38,419 nt of DNA from Candidatus Wallbacteria bacterium (GCA_028687545.1 JAQTZZ010000035.1:1-38419); one strand, 5' to 3'. Numbered from the stretch's first letter, positions 16,086-24,531 are shown. A program made the numbers and translations. The notes: generated from the sequence alone by a model not told the origin.

Positions 16086-16619
16086 TCAGTTGTCGCTGCC
16101 GAAATTGCTGTTCATCGTGTAGATGATCTCGTCGGTCTTGGGATCGGCGATGGCCACGATATAGGCCATCGTGTTGTTGCCTGATCCGGTGCCGATATAA
16201 ACCCAGAGGCCATTGCTGGCCGCTTCGGCCAGGATGGCGGACGCCTGGTCGGCCTGATACTGTTCGACATCGATGTAGAGGGTGCCCATGAGCTTGACAA
16301 GGTCCTTGGCTGTGATCTGACCCTTGACAAGTTTGAAGCTGTATCCGCCGTCATCACCTGTGATCGGATAATCCCTGTGCAGTGCATACCTGATCACGCG
16401 CTCCATGGTCTGCTCCTTTGATTCGCCCGCATTGACAGGCGAGACCTTTTCAATCTTGTAAGCGCTCATGACGAACCAGTCGTTGCACAAAGGCTTGGCA
16501 TAGTCGATGAACTTGTTCATCGTGGCGTCGGTGGCCCTGCCGATCGGCTTGAGGGTGTGCGCGCTGAGACTGAGACAGAAACCGAGTGCGATCACCATGG
16601 CGGTCAGTGCTTTCTTCAT
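16086..16619 (-). CDS. Secreted protein of unknown function
   Basis: A 177-residue protein with a clear signal peptide (residues 1-20, MKKALTAMVIALGFCLSLSA). The mature part is a compact alpha/beta domain without recognised motifs. ITGDDGGYSFKLVKG and GLWVYIGTGSGNNTMAYIV are its most ordered-looking stretches. It has its own good promoter (16660-16687) and terminator (16024-16062), so it is a single-gene unit. AGGGG lies about 6 nt before the ATG. I do not recognise the family. Confidence 0.8.
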   Translation of the reverse strand: MKKALTAMVIALGFCLSLSAHTLKPIGRATDATMNKFIDYAKPLCNDWFVMSAYKIEKVSPVNAGESKEQTMERVIRYALHRDYPITGDDGGYSFKLVKGQITAKDLVKLMGTLYIDVEQYQADQASAILAEAASNGLWVYIGTGSGNNTMAYIVAIADPKTDEIIYTMNSNFGSDN

Positions 16620-16659
16620 GTAGTCCCCTTCTGTTTTTTTCTCTTTCGAGGTTTAATTA

Positions 16660-16687
16660 ATCTTATCCGGAAAATGTGCCCCGTCAA
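16660..16687 (-). promoter_or_regulatory. Sigma-70-type promoter of the secreted-protein gene
   Basis: Minus strand: TTGACG (16687-16682), 16-nt spacer, TAAGAT (16665-16660). The -10 context CCGGATAAGATTAATTAA closely matches the promoter at 25725-25752 before another secreted protein. Confidence 0.7.
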
Positions 16688-16778
16688 GGTAATTGTTTGT
16701 GAATCAGTGTGAATCTTTTGAGATCAGTGACATCCCGTTGATCTCTGGCAGTAATTATCTGCATTCGATCATTAAAGC

Positions 16779-16808
16779 AAAGAGGCCGCCCTTGCGGACA
16801 GCCCCTTT
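16779..16808 (-). terminator. Hairpin with GCAA tetraloop (probable minus-strand terminator)
   Basis: As minus-strand RNA, AAAGGGGCUGUCC pairs with GGGCGGCCUCUUU over 13 positions (three G-U) around a GCAA loop. As plus-strand RNA three of these positions would be A-C mismatches, so the minus strand is the likelier transcript. A run of six T also follows on the plus strand. Confidence 0.5.
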
Positions 16809-16837
16809 TTTCGTATCTTTCACAAGGCACTGCTGCC

Positions 16838-16867
16838 TTATGAGCGATTCACCTCATTGCCGATCAT
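16838..16867 (-). CDS. Nine-codon mini-ORF with consensus ribosome site
   Basis: Minus strand AAGGAGGT followed by 5 nt and ATG, encoding MIGNEVNRS and a TAA, then a strong hairpin 30 nt later (16779-16808). The layout is that of a leader peptide or a tiny independent transcript. Translation is not shown; it could also be the remnant start of a lost gene. Confidence 0.3.
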   Translation of the reverse strand: MIGNEVNRS

Positions 16868-17045
16868 TTTACACCTCCTTGCTTTTGATGGCGGCCGCCG
16901 GAGTATGCAGGAGCGTACTCTATATATAAGACGGATGAAAAAAGAAAATTGCTCAGGAATTTTCAACATGATTGCCCAATTGTTGTTGCGAACATCCTGA
17001 TCATGGCTTATCATGAATTCATCAATCTGAAAGGAGGATGACGAA

Positions 17046-17099
17046 ATGAACAACAAAGCACATACAGCCGCGCTCATTCTCCTGAGGTCTGAACCTTAA
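17046..17099 (+). CDS. Seventeen-codon mini-ORF with consensus ribosome site
   Basis: AAAGGAGG stands 8 nt before ATG 17046. The frame encodes MNNKAHTAALILLRSEP and ends at TAA 17097-17099, 23 nt before a strong terminator. It may be a leader peptide, a small protein or the truncated start of a lost exported protein; the sequence does not decide. Confidence 0.35.
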   Translation: MNNKAHTAALILLRSEP

Positions 17100-17122
17100 C
17101 CGAAACAGACGCAAGTTTCCAG

Positions 17123-17149
17123 AAGGCCATCCTTAGGGTGGCCTTTTTT
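17123..17149 (+). terminator. Rho-independent terminator after the mini-ORF
   Basis: Stem AAGGCCATCC / GGGTGGCCTT (10 bp, one T-G pair) with a 3-nt loop and six T. Confidence 0.8.
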
Positions 17150-17150
17150 A

Positions 17151-17192
17151 GTTGCTGTTGAAATCTGAGTTCACGAAGATTTCTACAGCAAC
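17151..17192 (+). repeat. Long inverted repeat (14 bp, one mismatch)
   Basis: GTTGCTGT-T-GAAATC pairs with GATTTC-T-ACAGCAAC across a 12-nt loop. It starts 2 nt after the preceding T run and is followed by a second stem, ATCCCC/GGGGAT (17195-17219), with five T. The tandem hairpins lie in the leader of the sigma-factor gene and could be an attenuator, but no antiterminator pairing is evident. Confidence 0.55.
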
Positions 17193-17329
17193 TTATCCCC
17201 GAAGCGCAGCGAAGGGGATTTTTCCTATCAAAGGAGGAAAATTGATTTCAATAATTTTGTTTCTGACTTTTTCGTTAACCGGTTTCGCAATACTCAATGA
17301 CTGTTCTATATCAATGAGGAAAATGATTC

Positions 17330-17788
17330 ATGATCGAAACAATATATCTTACCCACAGGCATTCCCTGTACAGATTCGCCCTGTCCCTGACCCGCGACAA
17401 GGAGCTGTCGCAGGATCTGGTGTCAGATACAATCCTGACCGCGCTCAGGCACATGGACCTGCTCGCCACATTCCCTGAACAAAGGCTCAAGTCCTGACTC
17501 TTCAGGGTGCTGAAAAACCGTTTTCTGGACGGATTGAGACAAAAGCCTGTCCTGCAACTCGATCAAATCCCAGAGCCAGGATATTCAAAGGATATGGACC
17601 AGGCCATTGACTGCAGGAACCTGCTGGCAGGGCTGGACCAGAAAAAGCGGCTGCTGCTGACCCTGAAATACCTGCACGAGCTGACCAGCAGCGAAATCGC
17701 TGAACAGGTGCGCAGGCCGGCCTCGACAGTGCGCCGCGAGATCGCAGAAGCGCTGGAGGAGCTGAGATGCAATTCCGGCTTTCCCTGA
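17330..17788 (+). pseudogene. ECF-like sigma factor interrupted by an in-frame TGA
   Basis: A 152-codon frame reading as a short sigma-70 family factor. Region 2 is residues about 5-70 (HSLYRFALSLTRDKELSQDL) and region 4 about 95-148 (ELTSSEIAEQVRRPASTVRR, the helix-turn-helix). Codon 56 is TGA (17495-17497), in KS-stop-LFRVLKNRFLD. ECF factors have a conserved Trp there (W-L-f-x-I-x-N), so a single TGG-to-TGA change explains it. GAGG lies 10 nt before the ATG. No anti-sigma gene follows. Every other gene here uses TGA as a normal stop, so a pseudogene or sequencing error is likelier than recoding. Confidence 0.75.
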
Positions 17789-17832
17789 TTTGGGTTTTAC
17801 CTGCATTTATGCCGCGGATGGCTTTGCACTCG

Positions 17833-18291
17833 TCATTTTTTTCCCTTCAGCTGCCGGACCAGGAAGCTGTCGAGCTTATCTGCGAAAGCCAGGCAGTCTT
17901 TTTTGCCAAAAGCGGGTGGCCCGCCGGCCGGCATGCCCTCGTCACGCAGGCTGCTCAGCAGATTGCGCACAGCCAGGCAGTTCTTGACATTCGCCTCAGT
18001 GTAGAGCTTGCCTCTGGGGTCCAGAGCGCATGCGCCTTTAGATACGACCCTGTCTGCGAGCGGAATATCGCCTGTTATCACAAGATCCCCGGATTCAGCC
18101 AGTTCAGCGATACGGTCATCCGCAATGTCCGGCCCCTCTGGAACCAGGACATAGGTGAACAGGCTGGACTGCTCATGCCTGAATGGCTTGTTGGCAACGA
18201 AAACAACTGATACCTGATGCCGTATTGCAGCACGGATCAGAATCTCTTTTACTGCTTTTGGAAACCCGTCTGCATCGACATATATCTTCAT
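17833..18291 (-). CDS. YaiI/YqxD (UPF0178, DUF188) family protein
   Basis: A 152-residue protein typical in length for the family. Landmarks are MKIYVDADGFPKAVK (residues 1-15), VFVANKP (about 30), GPDIADDRIAEL, LVITGDIPLADRV and ARGxxY-like DPRGKLYTEAN. The conserved aspartates fit a PIN-like nuclease fold, but the cellular role is not established. AAGGA lies upstream of the ATG. Its end lies 44 nt from the convergent sigma-factor frame. Confidence 0.92.
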   Translation of the reverse strand: MKIYVDADGFPKAVKEILIRAAIRHQVSVVFVANKPFRHEQSSLFTYVLVPEGPDIADDRIAELAESGDLVITGDIPLADRVVSKGACALDPRGKLYTEANVKNCLAVRNLLSSLRDEGMPAGGPPAFGKKDCLAFADKLDSFLVRQLKGKK

Positions 18292-18316
18292 GGATCGTCC
18301 TTTTATTCCATGTATT

Positions 18317-19099
18317 TCAGATATGACCCAGTATCGCAGCCCTTAAATCTTCGGACTTCCAGGGATTTCCATACTCCCTGAATGGAGCATTGTTCAAAAG
18401 CACTGCATCGTCGATCCCGTGTGATAAAAGATTGGCCCTGTCTGAGGTGTCTATCTCCTGATAGTCCACATTTTCAAGCCCTGCCACTGCACTCCTGGCA
18501 GACAGGCAGTTGGCGCAGTCCACGCTGCACCAGCCGGTTGTGAACACAGTGACTTTCACTTTTTCAGGGTCTGGTAGAGGCAGAGGCACCAGGACAGGCA
18601 TTGCCGGAGGTCTGGCGCTCCTCTTGAACTTCTTCCACATCAGAACCAGCGGCCCCCTGGTTTCCACCCTGGAATATCCCATGTGTTCAAAAAACGGAGC
18701 GCTGCTCCATTGCGGATAATCAGGCAGCTGGTCTGCCCTGGCAGCAATCCCTTTGGCGCCTGCCGCCCTTGCGTCCTGTTCGATGCAGTCCAGCATGAAT
18801 CTGCCATAGCCTTTTCCCTGCTGATTGCCTACCAGGTGTTCGTATCCATGCACAGCTATGCAGAGAATCACGAACAGATCCCTGCCAGTAAGCGGAGAAT
18901 GTTCCACAGGCAGATACTGGGTCAAGCCTACAACCCTGCCGTCTTCGCGCAGCAACACTTTGGTGCGCAGGCCTTTATCCTTGAAACGGGCGTACCAGCT
19001 GCGGCGCAGAGAGATCACTTCCGGGTTTTCCGGCCGCTCGTCATGCATACAGCGGAAAAAGGTAGGTTCAGTGTTCCTGTCTATGTCTGCCAGTTTCAT
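18317..19099 (-). CDS. GNAT acetyltransferase fused to a YoaP-like thioredoxin-fold domain
   Basis: A 260-residue protein. Residues about 1-150 are a GNAT domain (GNQQGKGYGRFMLDCIEQDA, acetyl-CoA binding; FFEHMGYSRVE, motif B). After a Pro-rich linker, residues about 183-260 form a thioredoxin-like domain with the Cys cluster TTGWCSVDCANC. This architecture is that of Bacillus YoaP. The cysteines could carry a redox or acceptor role; the substrate is unknown. GGAG lies 8 nt before the ATG. The YaiI gene follows 25 nt downstream on the same strand. Confidence 0.82.
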   Translation of the reverse strand: MKLADIDRNTEPTFFRCMHDERPENPEVISLRRSWYARFKDKGLRTKVLLREDGRVVGLTQYLPVEHSPLTGRDLFVILCIAVHGYEHLVGNQQGKGYGRFMLDCIEQDARAAGAKGIAARADQLPDYPQWSSAPFFEHMGYSRVETRGPLVLMWKKFKRSARPPAMPVLVPLPLPDPEKVKVTVFTTGWCSVDCANCLSARSAVAGLENVDYQEIDTSDRANLLSHGIDDAVLLNNAPFREYGNPWKSEDLRAAILGHI

Positions 19100-19165
19100 T
19101 GTGCCTGCTCCTTTTCAATTACTTCCTGAAATACGGGTGAAAGGATGCTGCAGATATTATCAATC

Positions 19166-19203
19166 CTAAAAGAAACTGCCTGCAATCTGAAGATTGAGGC
19201 AGT
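19166..19203 (-). terminator. Terminator of the SH3-3D gene
   Basis: Minus strand: ACTGCCT-CAATC ... GATTG-(bulge)-AGGCAGT (12 bp, one bulge) followed by TTTCTTTT. It lies 28 nt past the stop at 19231. Confidence 0.7.
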
Positions 19204-19230
19204 CAAGAGCATGATCAGGATTTTCACTGT

Positions 19231-20691
19231 TTACTTACCGAGAAACTGCTTGTATTTTGCGTATACCTGTTCTTTGGTTGCATTGTCAACGCGCCAGACT
19301 TCGAGCGGTTTCAGGGAACCGACCAGGTTCGATTCCATCCAGTTGACCCATTTCCTCTGGTCTGTGTACATGTCGATACGGTTGTGGGCGCTCGTAAAAG
19401 CGCCGCCAGTATCATGGGCGAACCAGTAGCCGTCATGGGTTTCGCCGTTCGGCATTTTCATGCCTCTGGTTTTCGGGATGTAATAAACGCCTCCGAAAGG
19501 TAATTCCTTTTTATTGACTGCGAGGGTATGGAAAGTCACCACCCATTTGCCGCTTGCTGTGATGCCTTTGCAGCCCGCGGGAGCGACCTGGAACTTGTAA
19601 TTGGCCACCCAGGACACGCAACGGTTGTCATTGAGGATTCCGCTGCCTTCCATGCAGAGATCTTTATAGAACTTGCCGCAGACAGTGGCAATCACTTTGC
19701 CTGAGGTGGACATGATCTGCTTGCTGCCCCCGCCTGAAAATTCAGCCTCTCTGGCAGTGCAGTAATAAGTCGGCTTCTGATTGTCGATCTTTTTGAAAGC
19801 CCCGAGATTCGGGGGAATGTCCCCGCCAGGTACAACATCGTTATTGTTGTTATCTGGAACATTGTTGTCAGGAACATTGTTATCTGTAATCTTGATGTAA
19901 TTGCCTGCAGCCCAGCCTGTTTTTCCATTGGGTGCATTGACCTTGTGCCAGCCGCTCTGGGTTTCAAGGATTGTGACAACTGTACCGTTACTGAGGCTGC
20001 AGACAATGGCGTACTGAGTGCCCGGACCCTTCCTGACATTCAGGCTGGAAGCTGTCACAGTGCCTGTCTGTCCTCTATATCCTTTATCTACCAGGAAAGC
20101 GGCTTCATCTGATCCGGCAGCCAGCTGGCTTTCATGGATGAACCCTGTAGCGCCATTGACAGATACACGGTAGAAACTGCCTGAAACTCCGGTCACTGTA
20201 AGTTTGTCTCCGCTCCTGGCAAAGGTCTTTGTGGATGCGAAGTCAGGGTCAGTAAAGATGCAGGCACCGCCTGCAGTGGCATATCCTTCAAACGGATTGT
20301 CGAATTCTTCAAGCTGCGCTTCTTTTACTCTCTCAGAGGCCAGTTCAAACAGGCGCTCGCCTTTTTGATTTCCCACTGCGAAAAAGCGCTTGTAGATCTG
20401 AAGCTGGGAACGGGTGGAACCTGCCACCAGGTAGCGATAAACTTCCTGAGCCACATCGCTGTCCTGCTTGAGCAGCTCTTCAATTTCGCGGCCCAGATTT
20501 TCTTCAGCCTGATAAAGTTCAGCGAGGTCAGCCTCATTGGCCAGACCCTGCTCGACTGCTGCCTGCATCGCGATTCTAGCTCCAGAGACTGATGCGTATT
20601 CTGTCAGCATGGACTGGATGCCACCTGCAGCAAGGGATGTTGCTGTGAAAATGATGACCAGGAGAACGATGAACAGCTGATTAGATTTCAT
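19231..20691 (-). CDS. Secreted SH3-domain and 3D-domain cell-wall protein
   Basis: A 486-residue exported protein. Residues 1-22 are a signal peptide. A helical region follows (about 25-125). Two bacterial SH3 domains come next (about 143-195, and 210-270 with VTASSLNVRKGPGTQY), then an Asn/Asp-rich linker repeating DNNVP. The C-terminal half ends in a 3D domain (about 375-450): GYWFAHDTGGAF and HNRIDMYTD carry the three conserved Asp, the active-site type of MltA/Rpf-like lytic transglycosylases. It probably binds and cleaves peptidoglycan. GGGGGAG precedes the ATG. It has its own promoter and terminator. Confidence 0.87.
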   Translation of the reverse strand: MKSNQLFIVLLVIIFTATSLAAGGIQSMLTEYASVSGARIAMQAAVEQGLANEADLAELYQAEENLGREIEELLKQDSDVAQEVYRYLVAGSTRSQLQIYKRFFAVGNQKGERLFELASERVKEAQLEEFDNPFEGYATAGGACIFTDPDFASTKTFARSGDKLTVTGVSGSFYRVSVNGATGFIHESQLAAGSDEAAFLVDKGYRGQTGTVTASSLNVRKGPGTQYAIVCSLSNGTVVTILETQSGWHKVNAPNGKTGWAAGNYIKITDNNVPDNNVPDNNNNDVVPGGDIPPNLGAFKKIDNQKPTYYCTAREAEFSGGGSKQIMSTSGKVIATVCGKFYKDLCMEGSGILNDNRCVSWVANYKFQVAPAGCKGITASGKWVVTFHTLAVNKKELPFGGVYYIPKTRGMKMPNGETHDGYWFAHDTGGAFTSAHNRIDMYTDQRKWVNWMESNLVGSLKPLEVWRVDNATKEQVYAKYKQFLGK

Positions 20692-20748
20692 ACTCCCCCC
20701 ATACTCTTGTTGCTCTTATACTTTTATTTTTATGCTTTTACAATTTTA

Positions 20749-20754
20749 ATTATA
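20749..20754 (-). promoter_or_regulatory. -10 box of the SH3-3D gene
   Basis: Minus strand TATAAT in the context CCGGGTATAATTAAAATTG, resembling the -10 contexts at 16660 and 25725. The best -35 (TTGCTG, 19-nt spacer) is weak. Confidence 0.45.
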
Positions 20755-20865
20755 CCCGGAAAATTAAAACCCGCAGCAACTTTCTGCTCTGACTTTCAGA
20801 CAGCCTCAACCACAGCCAGTATCCACTGCAGTATTGTTCTGCAGGAAAGAATTGTGAATTTTTTG

Positions 20866-20871
20866 TATAAT
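20866..20871 (+). promoter_or_regulatory. -10 box of the hexosaminidase gene
   Basis: A perfect TATAAT about 67 nt before the start, in a T-rich context. No convincing -35 at 16-18 nt. Confidence 0.4.
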
Positions 20872-20937
20872 ACAATCATTTCCAGCAAATCAGAAGATTT
20901 GTGCTCAACATATTGAATGGTTCGAATTGGAGGCAGC

Positions 20938-22959
20938 ATGAGATCCGGAATACCTGGAATCGGAATTTTAGTTGTAATGGCAAGCATTTTGACTTTTTCC
21001 CTGTCTGCCAACAATCTGATGCCTGTACCTGACCAGCAGAAATCCGGAAGCGGTAAGTTCAGGCTGAGTCAGGGGTTCACAGTCGCTCCTAGCGGTGCTG
21101 CAGGAGAGATAGTCTCTGAGGGAGTAAAGCGAATGCTCGCCCGTCTCTCAGGCAGAACCGGATTTGCCTTTTCAGGCTCTCCTGCAGTCAATTCCGTTTT
21201 CAACATTACCTGCGATCAGCCTGGCAAACTTGAACTGTTTGAGGACGAATCATACAGCCTGACTGTCAATCCAGGTAAAATCATACTCCAGAGCCCGACT
21301 GAACTGGGAGCTCTGCATGGGCTGGAAACCCTGCTCCAGCTTCTCGCATCCGACGAACAGGATTACTATTTTCCTGAAATTACCATCAATGACAAACCCC
21401 GGTTTCCCTGGAGAGGCCTGTTGATAGATGTGAGCAGGCATTTCATGCCTCTGGAAGTGCTGAAGCGCAATCTGGATGCCATGGCTTCCCTCAAACTGAA
21501 TGTGCTGCACCTGCACCTAAGCGATGATCAGGGCTTCAGGGTGGAATGCCTGACTCTGCCTGAACTGCATCGTTTATGTTCTGACGGCAATTACTACACC
21601 CAGGATCAGATCAGGGATCTGATCAGCTATGCTGCCATGAGAGGGATCAGGGTGATCCCTGAATTCGACCTGCCAGGTCATTCCACCAGCTGGCTGGTTG
21701 CTCATCCTGAGCTCGCGAGTGCACCTGGTCCATATGCGATAGAGAGGAAATGGGGAGTCTTTAACCCGACTTTCAACCCCAGCCTGGAAGAAACTTATGC
21801 TTTTTTTGATAAATTTTTCGCGGAAATGTCAGCGCTGTTTCCTGATCAGTATCTGCACATCGGAGGAGATGAAAATAATGGCAGGCAATGGGCAGCGAAT
21901 CAGCAGATCCAGGATTTCATGGTTAAAAATCAGCTCAAGGATAGGCATAGCCTTCAAGCCTATTTCAACAAACGCCTGCTCGCGATTTTAACTAAATACG
22001 GCAAAAAAATGATCGGCTGGGACGAGATTTTCCAGCCTGACCTTCCGAAAACCATAGTTGTCCAGTCCTGGCGCGGCCAGAAATCCCTTGCAGAATCAGC
22101 AAAACTTGGTTATTACAGCCTGCTGTCCAACGGGTATTACATAGACCTGATCCAGTCTGCTGAATTTCATTATCTGAATGATCCGGCTCCAGCAAGCCTG
22201 ACTCTGACTGATGAAGAAAAGAAGTTCATTTTAGGCGGCGAAGCCACGATGTGGAGCGAACTGGTATCTCCTGACAACATAGATTCCAGGATCTGGCCCA
22301 GAACTGCCGCGATTGCCGAGCGATTCTGGTCCCCTCAAAATGTCCGCGATCTGGCTGAAATGTATCGCAGACTCGAGATTGTCAGCCTGCAGCTGGAAGA
22401 AATCGGTTTGACTCACCGGAAAAACCAGGAAATGTTCATGCGCAGGCTCTGTGGTGGAGCCGAAACCGCTAATCTGAAAGTGCTGATCGACGTGATTGAG
22501 CCTGTCAAGGAATACAAGCGGCATTCTCTTGGTACTAAATACAGCAGCACTACTCCATTGACCAGGGTTGTGGACACCGCAGTCCCTGACGCTCCTGCAG
22601 CCAGAAAGTTCAGGAATGAGGTAGACCACTTCCTGAAAAGCAAAGATCAGGCTCTGGCTTTGGAAATCACGGATAGTTTCAAACTCTGGGCTGAAAACCA
22701 CGCTCTGCTCCTGCCTGTGATTAATAAAAACCCGGTTCTCCGGGAAATCAAACCTTTATCAGAAAGCTTGCGAAAAATTTCCCTGATCGGGTTAGATGCC
22801 TTGAAAATGATCGCATCCAATGAAAATTGCAGCCAATCCTGGCTCAAAGTACGCCGGAAAACCCTGAATGAATCTAAAAAACCGAGAGGTGAAGCTGAAC
22901 TGATGATAGTATCAGCGATTGAAAAGCTGGTGGAATCCATTCCAGCAGACAAGCATTGA
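20938..22959 (+). CDS. Exported GH20 beta-N-acetylhexosaminidase
   Basis: A 673-residue glycosidase that removes terminal GlcNAc or GalNAc from chitin, peptidoglycan or glycans. Residues 1-29 look like a signal peptide. Residues about 40-155 form the GH20b domain. The TIM barrel contains HLHLSDDQGFRVE (about 191-203), EFDLPGHS, YLHIGGDENN with the catalytic Asp-Glu pair (about 308-309), VQSWRG and LGGEATMWSE. The C-terminal 180 residues are helical. ATG 20938 has GGAGG 4 nt upstream. It is divergent from the SH3-3D gene, both probably acting on the envelope. Confidence 0.93.
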   Translation: MRSGIPGIGILVVMASILTFSLSANNLMPVPDQQKSGSGKFRLSQGFTVAPSGAAGEIVSEGVKRMLARLSGRTGFAFSGSPAVNSVFNITCDQPGKLELFEDESYSLTVNPGKIILQSPTELGALHGLETLLQLLASDEQDYYFPEITINDKPRFPWRGLLIDVSRHFMPLEVLKRNLDAMASLKLNVLHLHLSDDQGFRVECLTLPELHRLCSDGNYYTQDQIRDLISYAAMRGIRVIPEFDLPGHSTSWLVAHPELASAPGPYAIERKWGVFNPTFNPSLEETYAFFDKFFAEMSALFPDQYLHIGGDENNGRQWAANQQIQDFMVKNQLKDRHSLQAYFNKRLLAILTKYGKKMIGWDEIFQPDLPKTIVVQSWRGQKSLAESAKLGYYSLLSNGYYIDLIQSAEFHYLNDPAPASLTLTDEEKKFILGGEATMWSELVSPDNIDSRIWPRTAAIAERFWSPQNVRDLAEMYRRLEIVSLQLEEIGLTHRKNQEMFMRRLCGGAETANLKVLIDVIEPVKEYKRHSLGTKYSSTTPLTRVVDTAVPDAPAARKFRNEVDHFLKSKDQALALEITDSFKLWAENHALLLPVINKNPVLREIKPLSESLRKISLIGLDALKMIASNENCSQSWLKVRRKTLNESKKPRGEAELMIVSAIEKLVESIPADKH

Positions 22960-23023
22960 GGCATTCTGATCTGATGGGCTGTCTACTCCCAAGCCGGATT
23001 CTGGAAGATATCTGAAACTGAAT

Positions 23024-24487
23024 TCAGCTCTTCTTTGGGATATTCTTCAAAGTTTCTATCAGCAGATCCCAGAACTTCCCGACTGACTCGATTTCCACAC
23101 TCTCATCAGGCGAGTGCGGGGAATGGATCGAGGGTCCGAAGGAAATCATGTCCCAGTGCGGATAAACGGATTTGAACAGCCCGCATTCCAGGCCTGCGTG
23201 AATCGCAGCTACGCCAGGTTCTGTGCCATACATCTTCTTGAAGACTTTTTTCATCAGATCCAGGATTTCAGAATTCAGATCCGGTTTCCAGCCAGGGTAA
23301 GAACTGCTGCTGTCATACTTAGCGCCAGCCTGATCCAGCACGCTTGCGATCATGAAAGCTATATCGTCCTTCTGCGAATCCACAGAGCTTCTCTGCAGTG
23401 TGGCAATCTGAAACTCACCTTTTTCCGCTTTGACCATCGCGAGATTATTCGAAGTTTCCACCAGCCCTTCCATCTCGGAGCTCATTCTGAACACGCCGTT
23501 CGGGCAGGAGTAAAGGGCATTCAGGATCTTCTTCTGGCTGACTTTTACTATCACATTGTCAGGCATTGGGGCCGGCTCCATCGTGATGCTGACGCCAGGG
23601 TCGACAGCAGCCAGTTCCAGGGCGGCTGTATCCGCGAATCTGGAGACGAATTCTGAAAAACCCTTCTGCATTTCAGCTGGTACAGCGACCAGGGCGAACG
23701 CCTCACGTGGGATCGCGTTACGCAGAGTGCCGCCTTTCAGCTCTGTGATCCTGATACCAAAATCCCTGGCAGCATTCCAGAGCACCCGGGTGATGAGCTT
23801 GATCGCATTGCCGCGGCCCAGGTGGATGTCCACTCCTGAATGGCCGCCTTTCAAGCCTTTGACAGCGAGGTGGAATGCCTTCATGTTGCTGCCTGCAGAC
23901 TCTACCTTGTATCTGATCCTGCCTGTGGTGTTCTGCCCGCCTGCGCAGCCGATGAAAAGCTCCCCATGAGCTTCAGAGTCAAGGTTCAATAAAATTTTGC
24001 CTTTCAAGCTTCCGCTTTCCAGTTTCAAGGCGCCTGTCAGGCCTGATTCTTCGTCAAATGTCATCAGGCATTCCAGCGGGCCATGGTTGATGTTCTTCGA
24101 GGCCATCAGGGCAAGCGAAGCGGCGATGCCGATCCCGTTGTCAGCGCCGAGAGTAGTGCCTGTAGCTTTGACAAACCTGCCTTCAATTCTCGGTACAATC
24201 GGGTCCTTGTAAAAATCATGGCTGGAATCGCTGTTTTTCTGGGGTACCATGTCCAGATGACTTTGCAGAATCACGCCTTTCAGTTTTTCCATACCTGGAG
24301 CTGCAGGTTTCCGCATAATTACATTCCCGCTTTTTTCCTGGAATGCTTCGATCTGATGCTCTTTTGCAAACTCCAGAATGAATTTAATCAGTTTCTCCTC
24401 ATGTTTGGACGGATGCGGCACCTTGCAGATTGATTCGAAAATATCCCAGAGCGGCTGCGGTTTCAGGCTGCCCAGTATCTTAGCCAT
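23024..24487 (-). CDS. pepD: Aminoacyl-histidine dipeptidase (Xaa-His dipeptidase)
   Basis: A 487-residue cytosolic zinc dipeptidase of family M20, full length for PepD. Ligands and catalytic residues are QSHLDM (His77, Asp79), GADNGIG (Asp116), FDEESG (Glu146 and Glu147), NLDSE (Asp170), and a distal His in AIHAGLECG (about residue 438). It hydrolyses dipeptides such as carnosine and Xaa-His. AAGGAG lies 7 nt before the ATG and a perfect TATAAT about 40 nt upstream of it. Confidence 0.95.
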   Translation of the reverse strand: MAKILGSLKPQPLWDIFESICKVPHPSKHEEKLIKFILEFAKEHQIEAFQEKSGNVIMRKPAAPGMEKLKGVILQSHLDMVPQKNSDSSHDFYKDPIVPRIEGRFVKATGTTLGADNGIGIAASLALMASKNINHGPLECLMTFDEESGLTGALKLESGSLKGKILLNLDSEAHGELFIGCAGGQNTTGRIRYKVESAGSNMKAFHLAVKGLKGGHSGVDIHLGRGNAIKLITRVLWNAARDFGIRITELKGGTLRNAIPREAFALVAVPAEMQKGFSEFVSRFADTAALELAAVDPGVSITMEPAPMPDNVIVKVSQKKILNALYSCPNGVFRMSSEMEGLVETSNNLAMVKAEKGEFQIATLQRSSVDSQKDDIAFMIASVLDQAGAKYDSSSSYPGWKPDLNSEILDLMKKVFKKMYGTEPGVAAIHAGLECGLFKSVYPHWDMISFGPSIHSPHSPDESVEIESVGKFWDLLIETLKNIPKKS

Positions 24488-24525
24488 GATTGAACTCCTT
24501 TTCCGGTCTTAGCTTGATTACAGGT

Positions 24526-24531
24526 ATTATA
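24526..24531 (-). promoter_or_regulatory. -10 box of pepD
   Basis: Minus strand TATAAT in GGGATATAATACC, 38 nt before the start. No clear -35. Confidence 0.4.

Larger units (their letters stand above)
16868..17329. other. Gene-poor stretch of hairpins and mini-ORFs
   Basis: No ordinary gene is visible between the secreted-protein gene and the broken sigma-factor gene. The stretch holds a plus-strand mini-ORF (17046-17099), a terminator (17123-17149), a long hairpin (17151-17192) and a second terminator-like stem (17195-17223). A third strong ribosome site, AAAGGAGG, near 17231 precedes a TTG (17243) that opens a 78-codon frame with a hydrophobic start. That frame overlaps the sigma-factor gene and may not be real. 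Confidence 0.5.

Noticed and set aside
17243-17478. A 78-codon frame with TTG start and strong ribosome site
   Set aside because: The first 20 residues are hydrophobic, but the rest overlaps the sigma-factor frame and reads as out-of-frame sigma codons. Kept only as a note in the intergenic entry.
17495-17497. Selenocysteine or TGA-to-Trp recoding in the sigma factor
   Set aside because: No selenocysteine insertion structure is apparent after the TGA, and TGA is the normal stop in many genes here. A mutation or read error is simpler.
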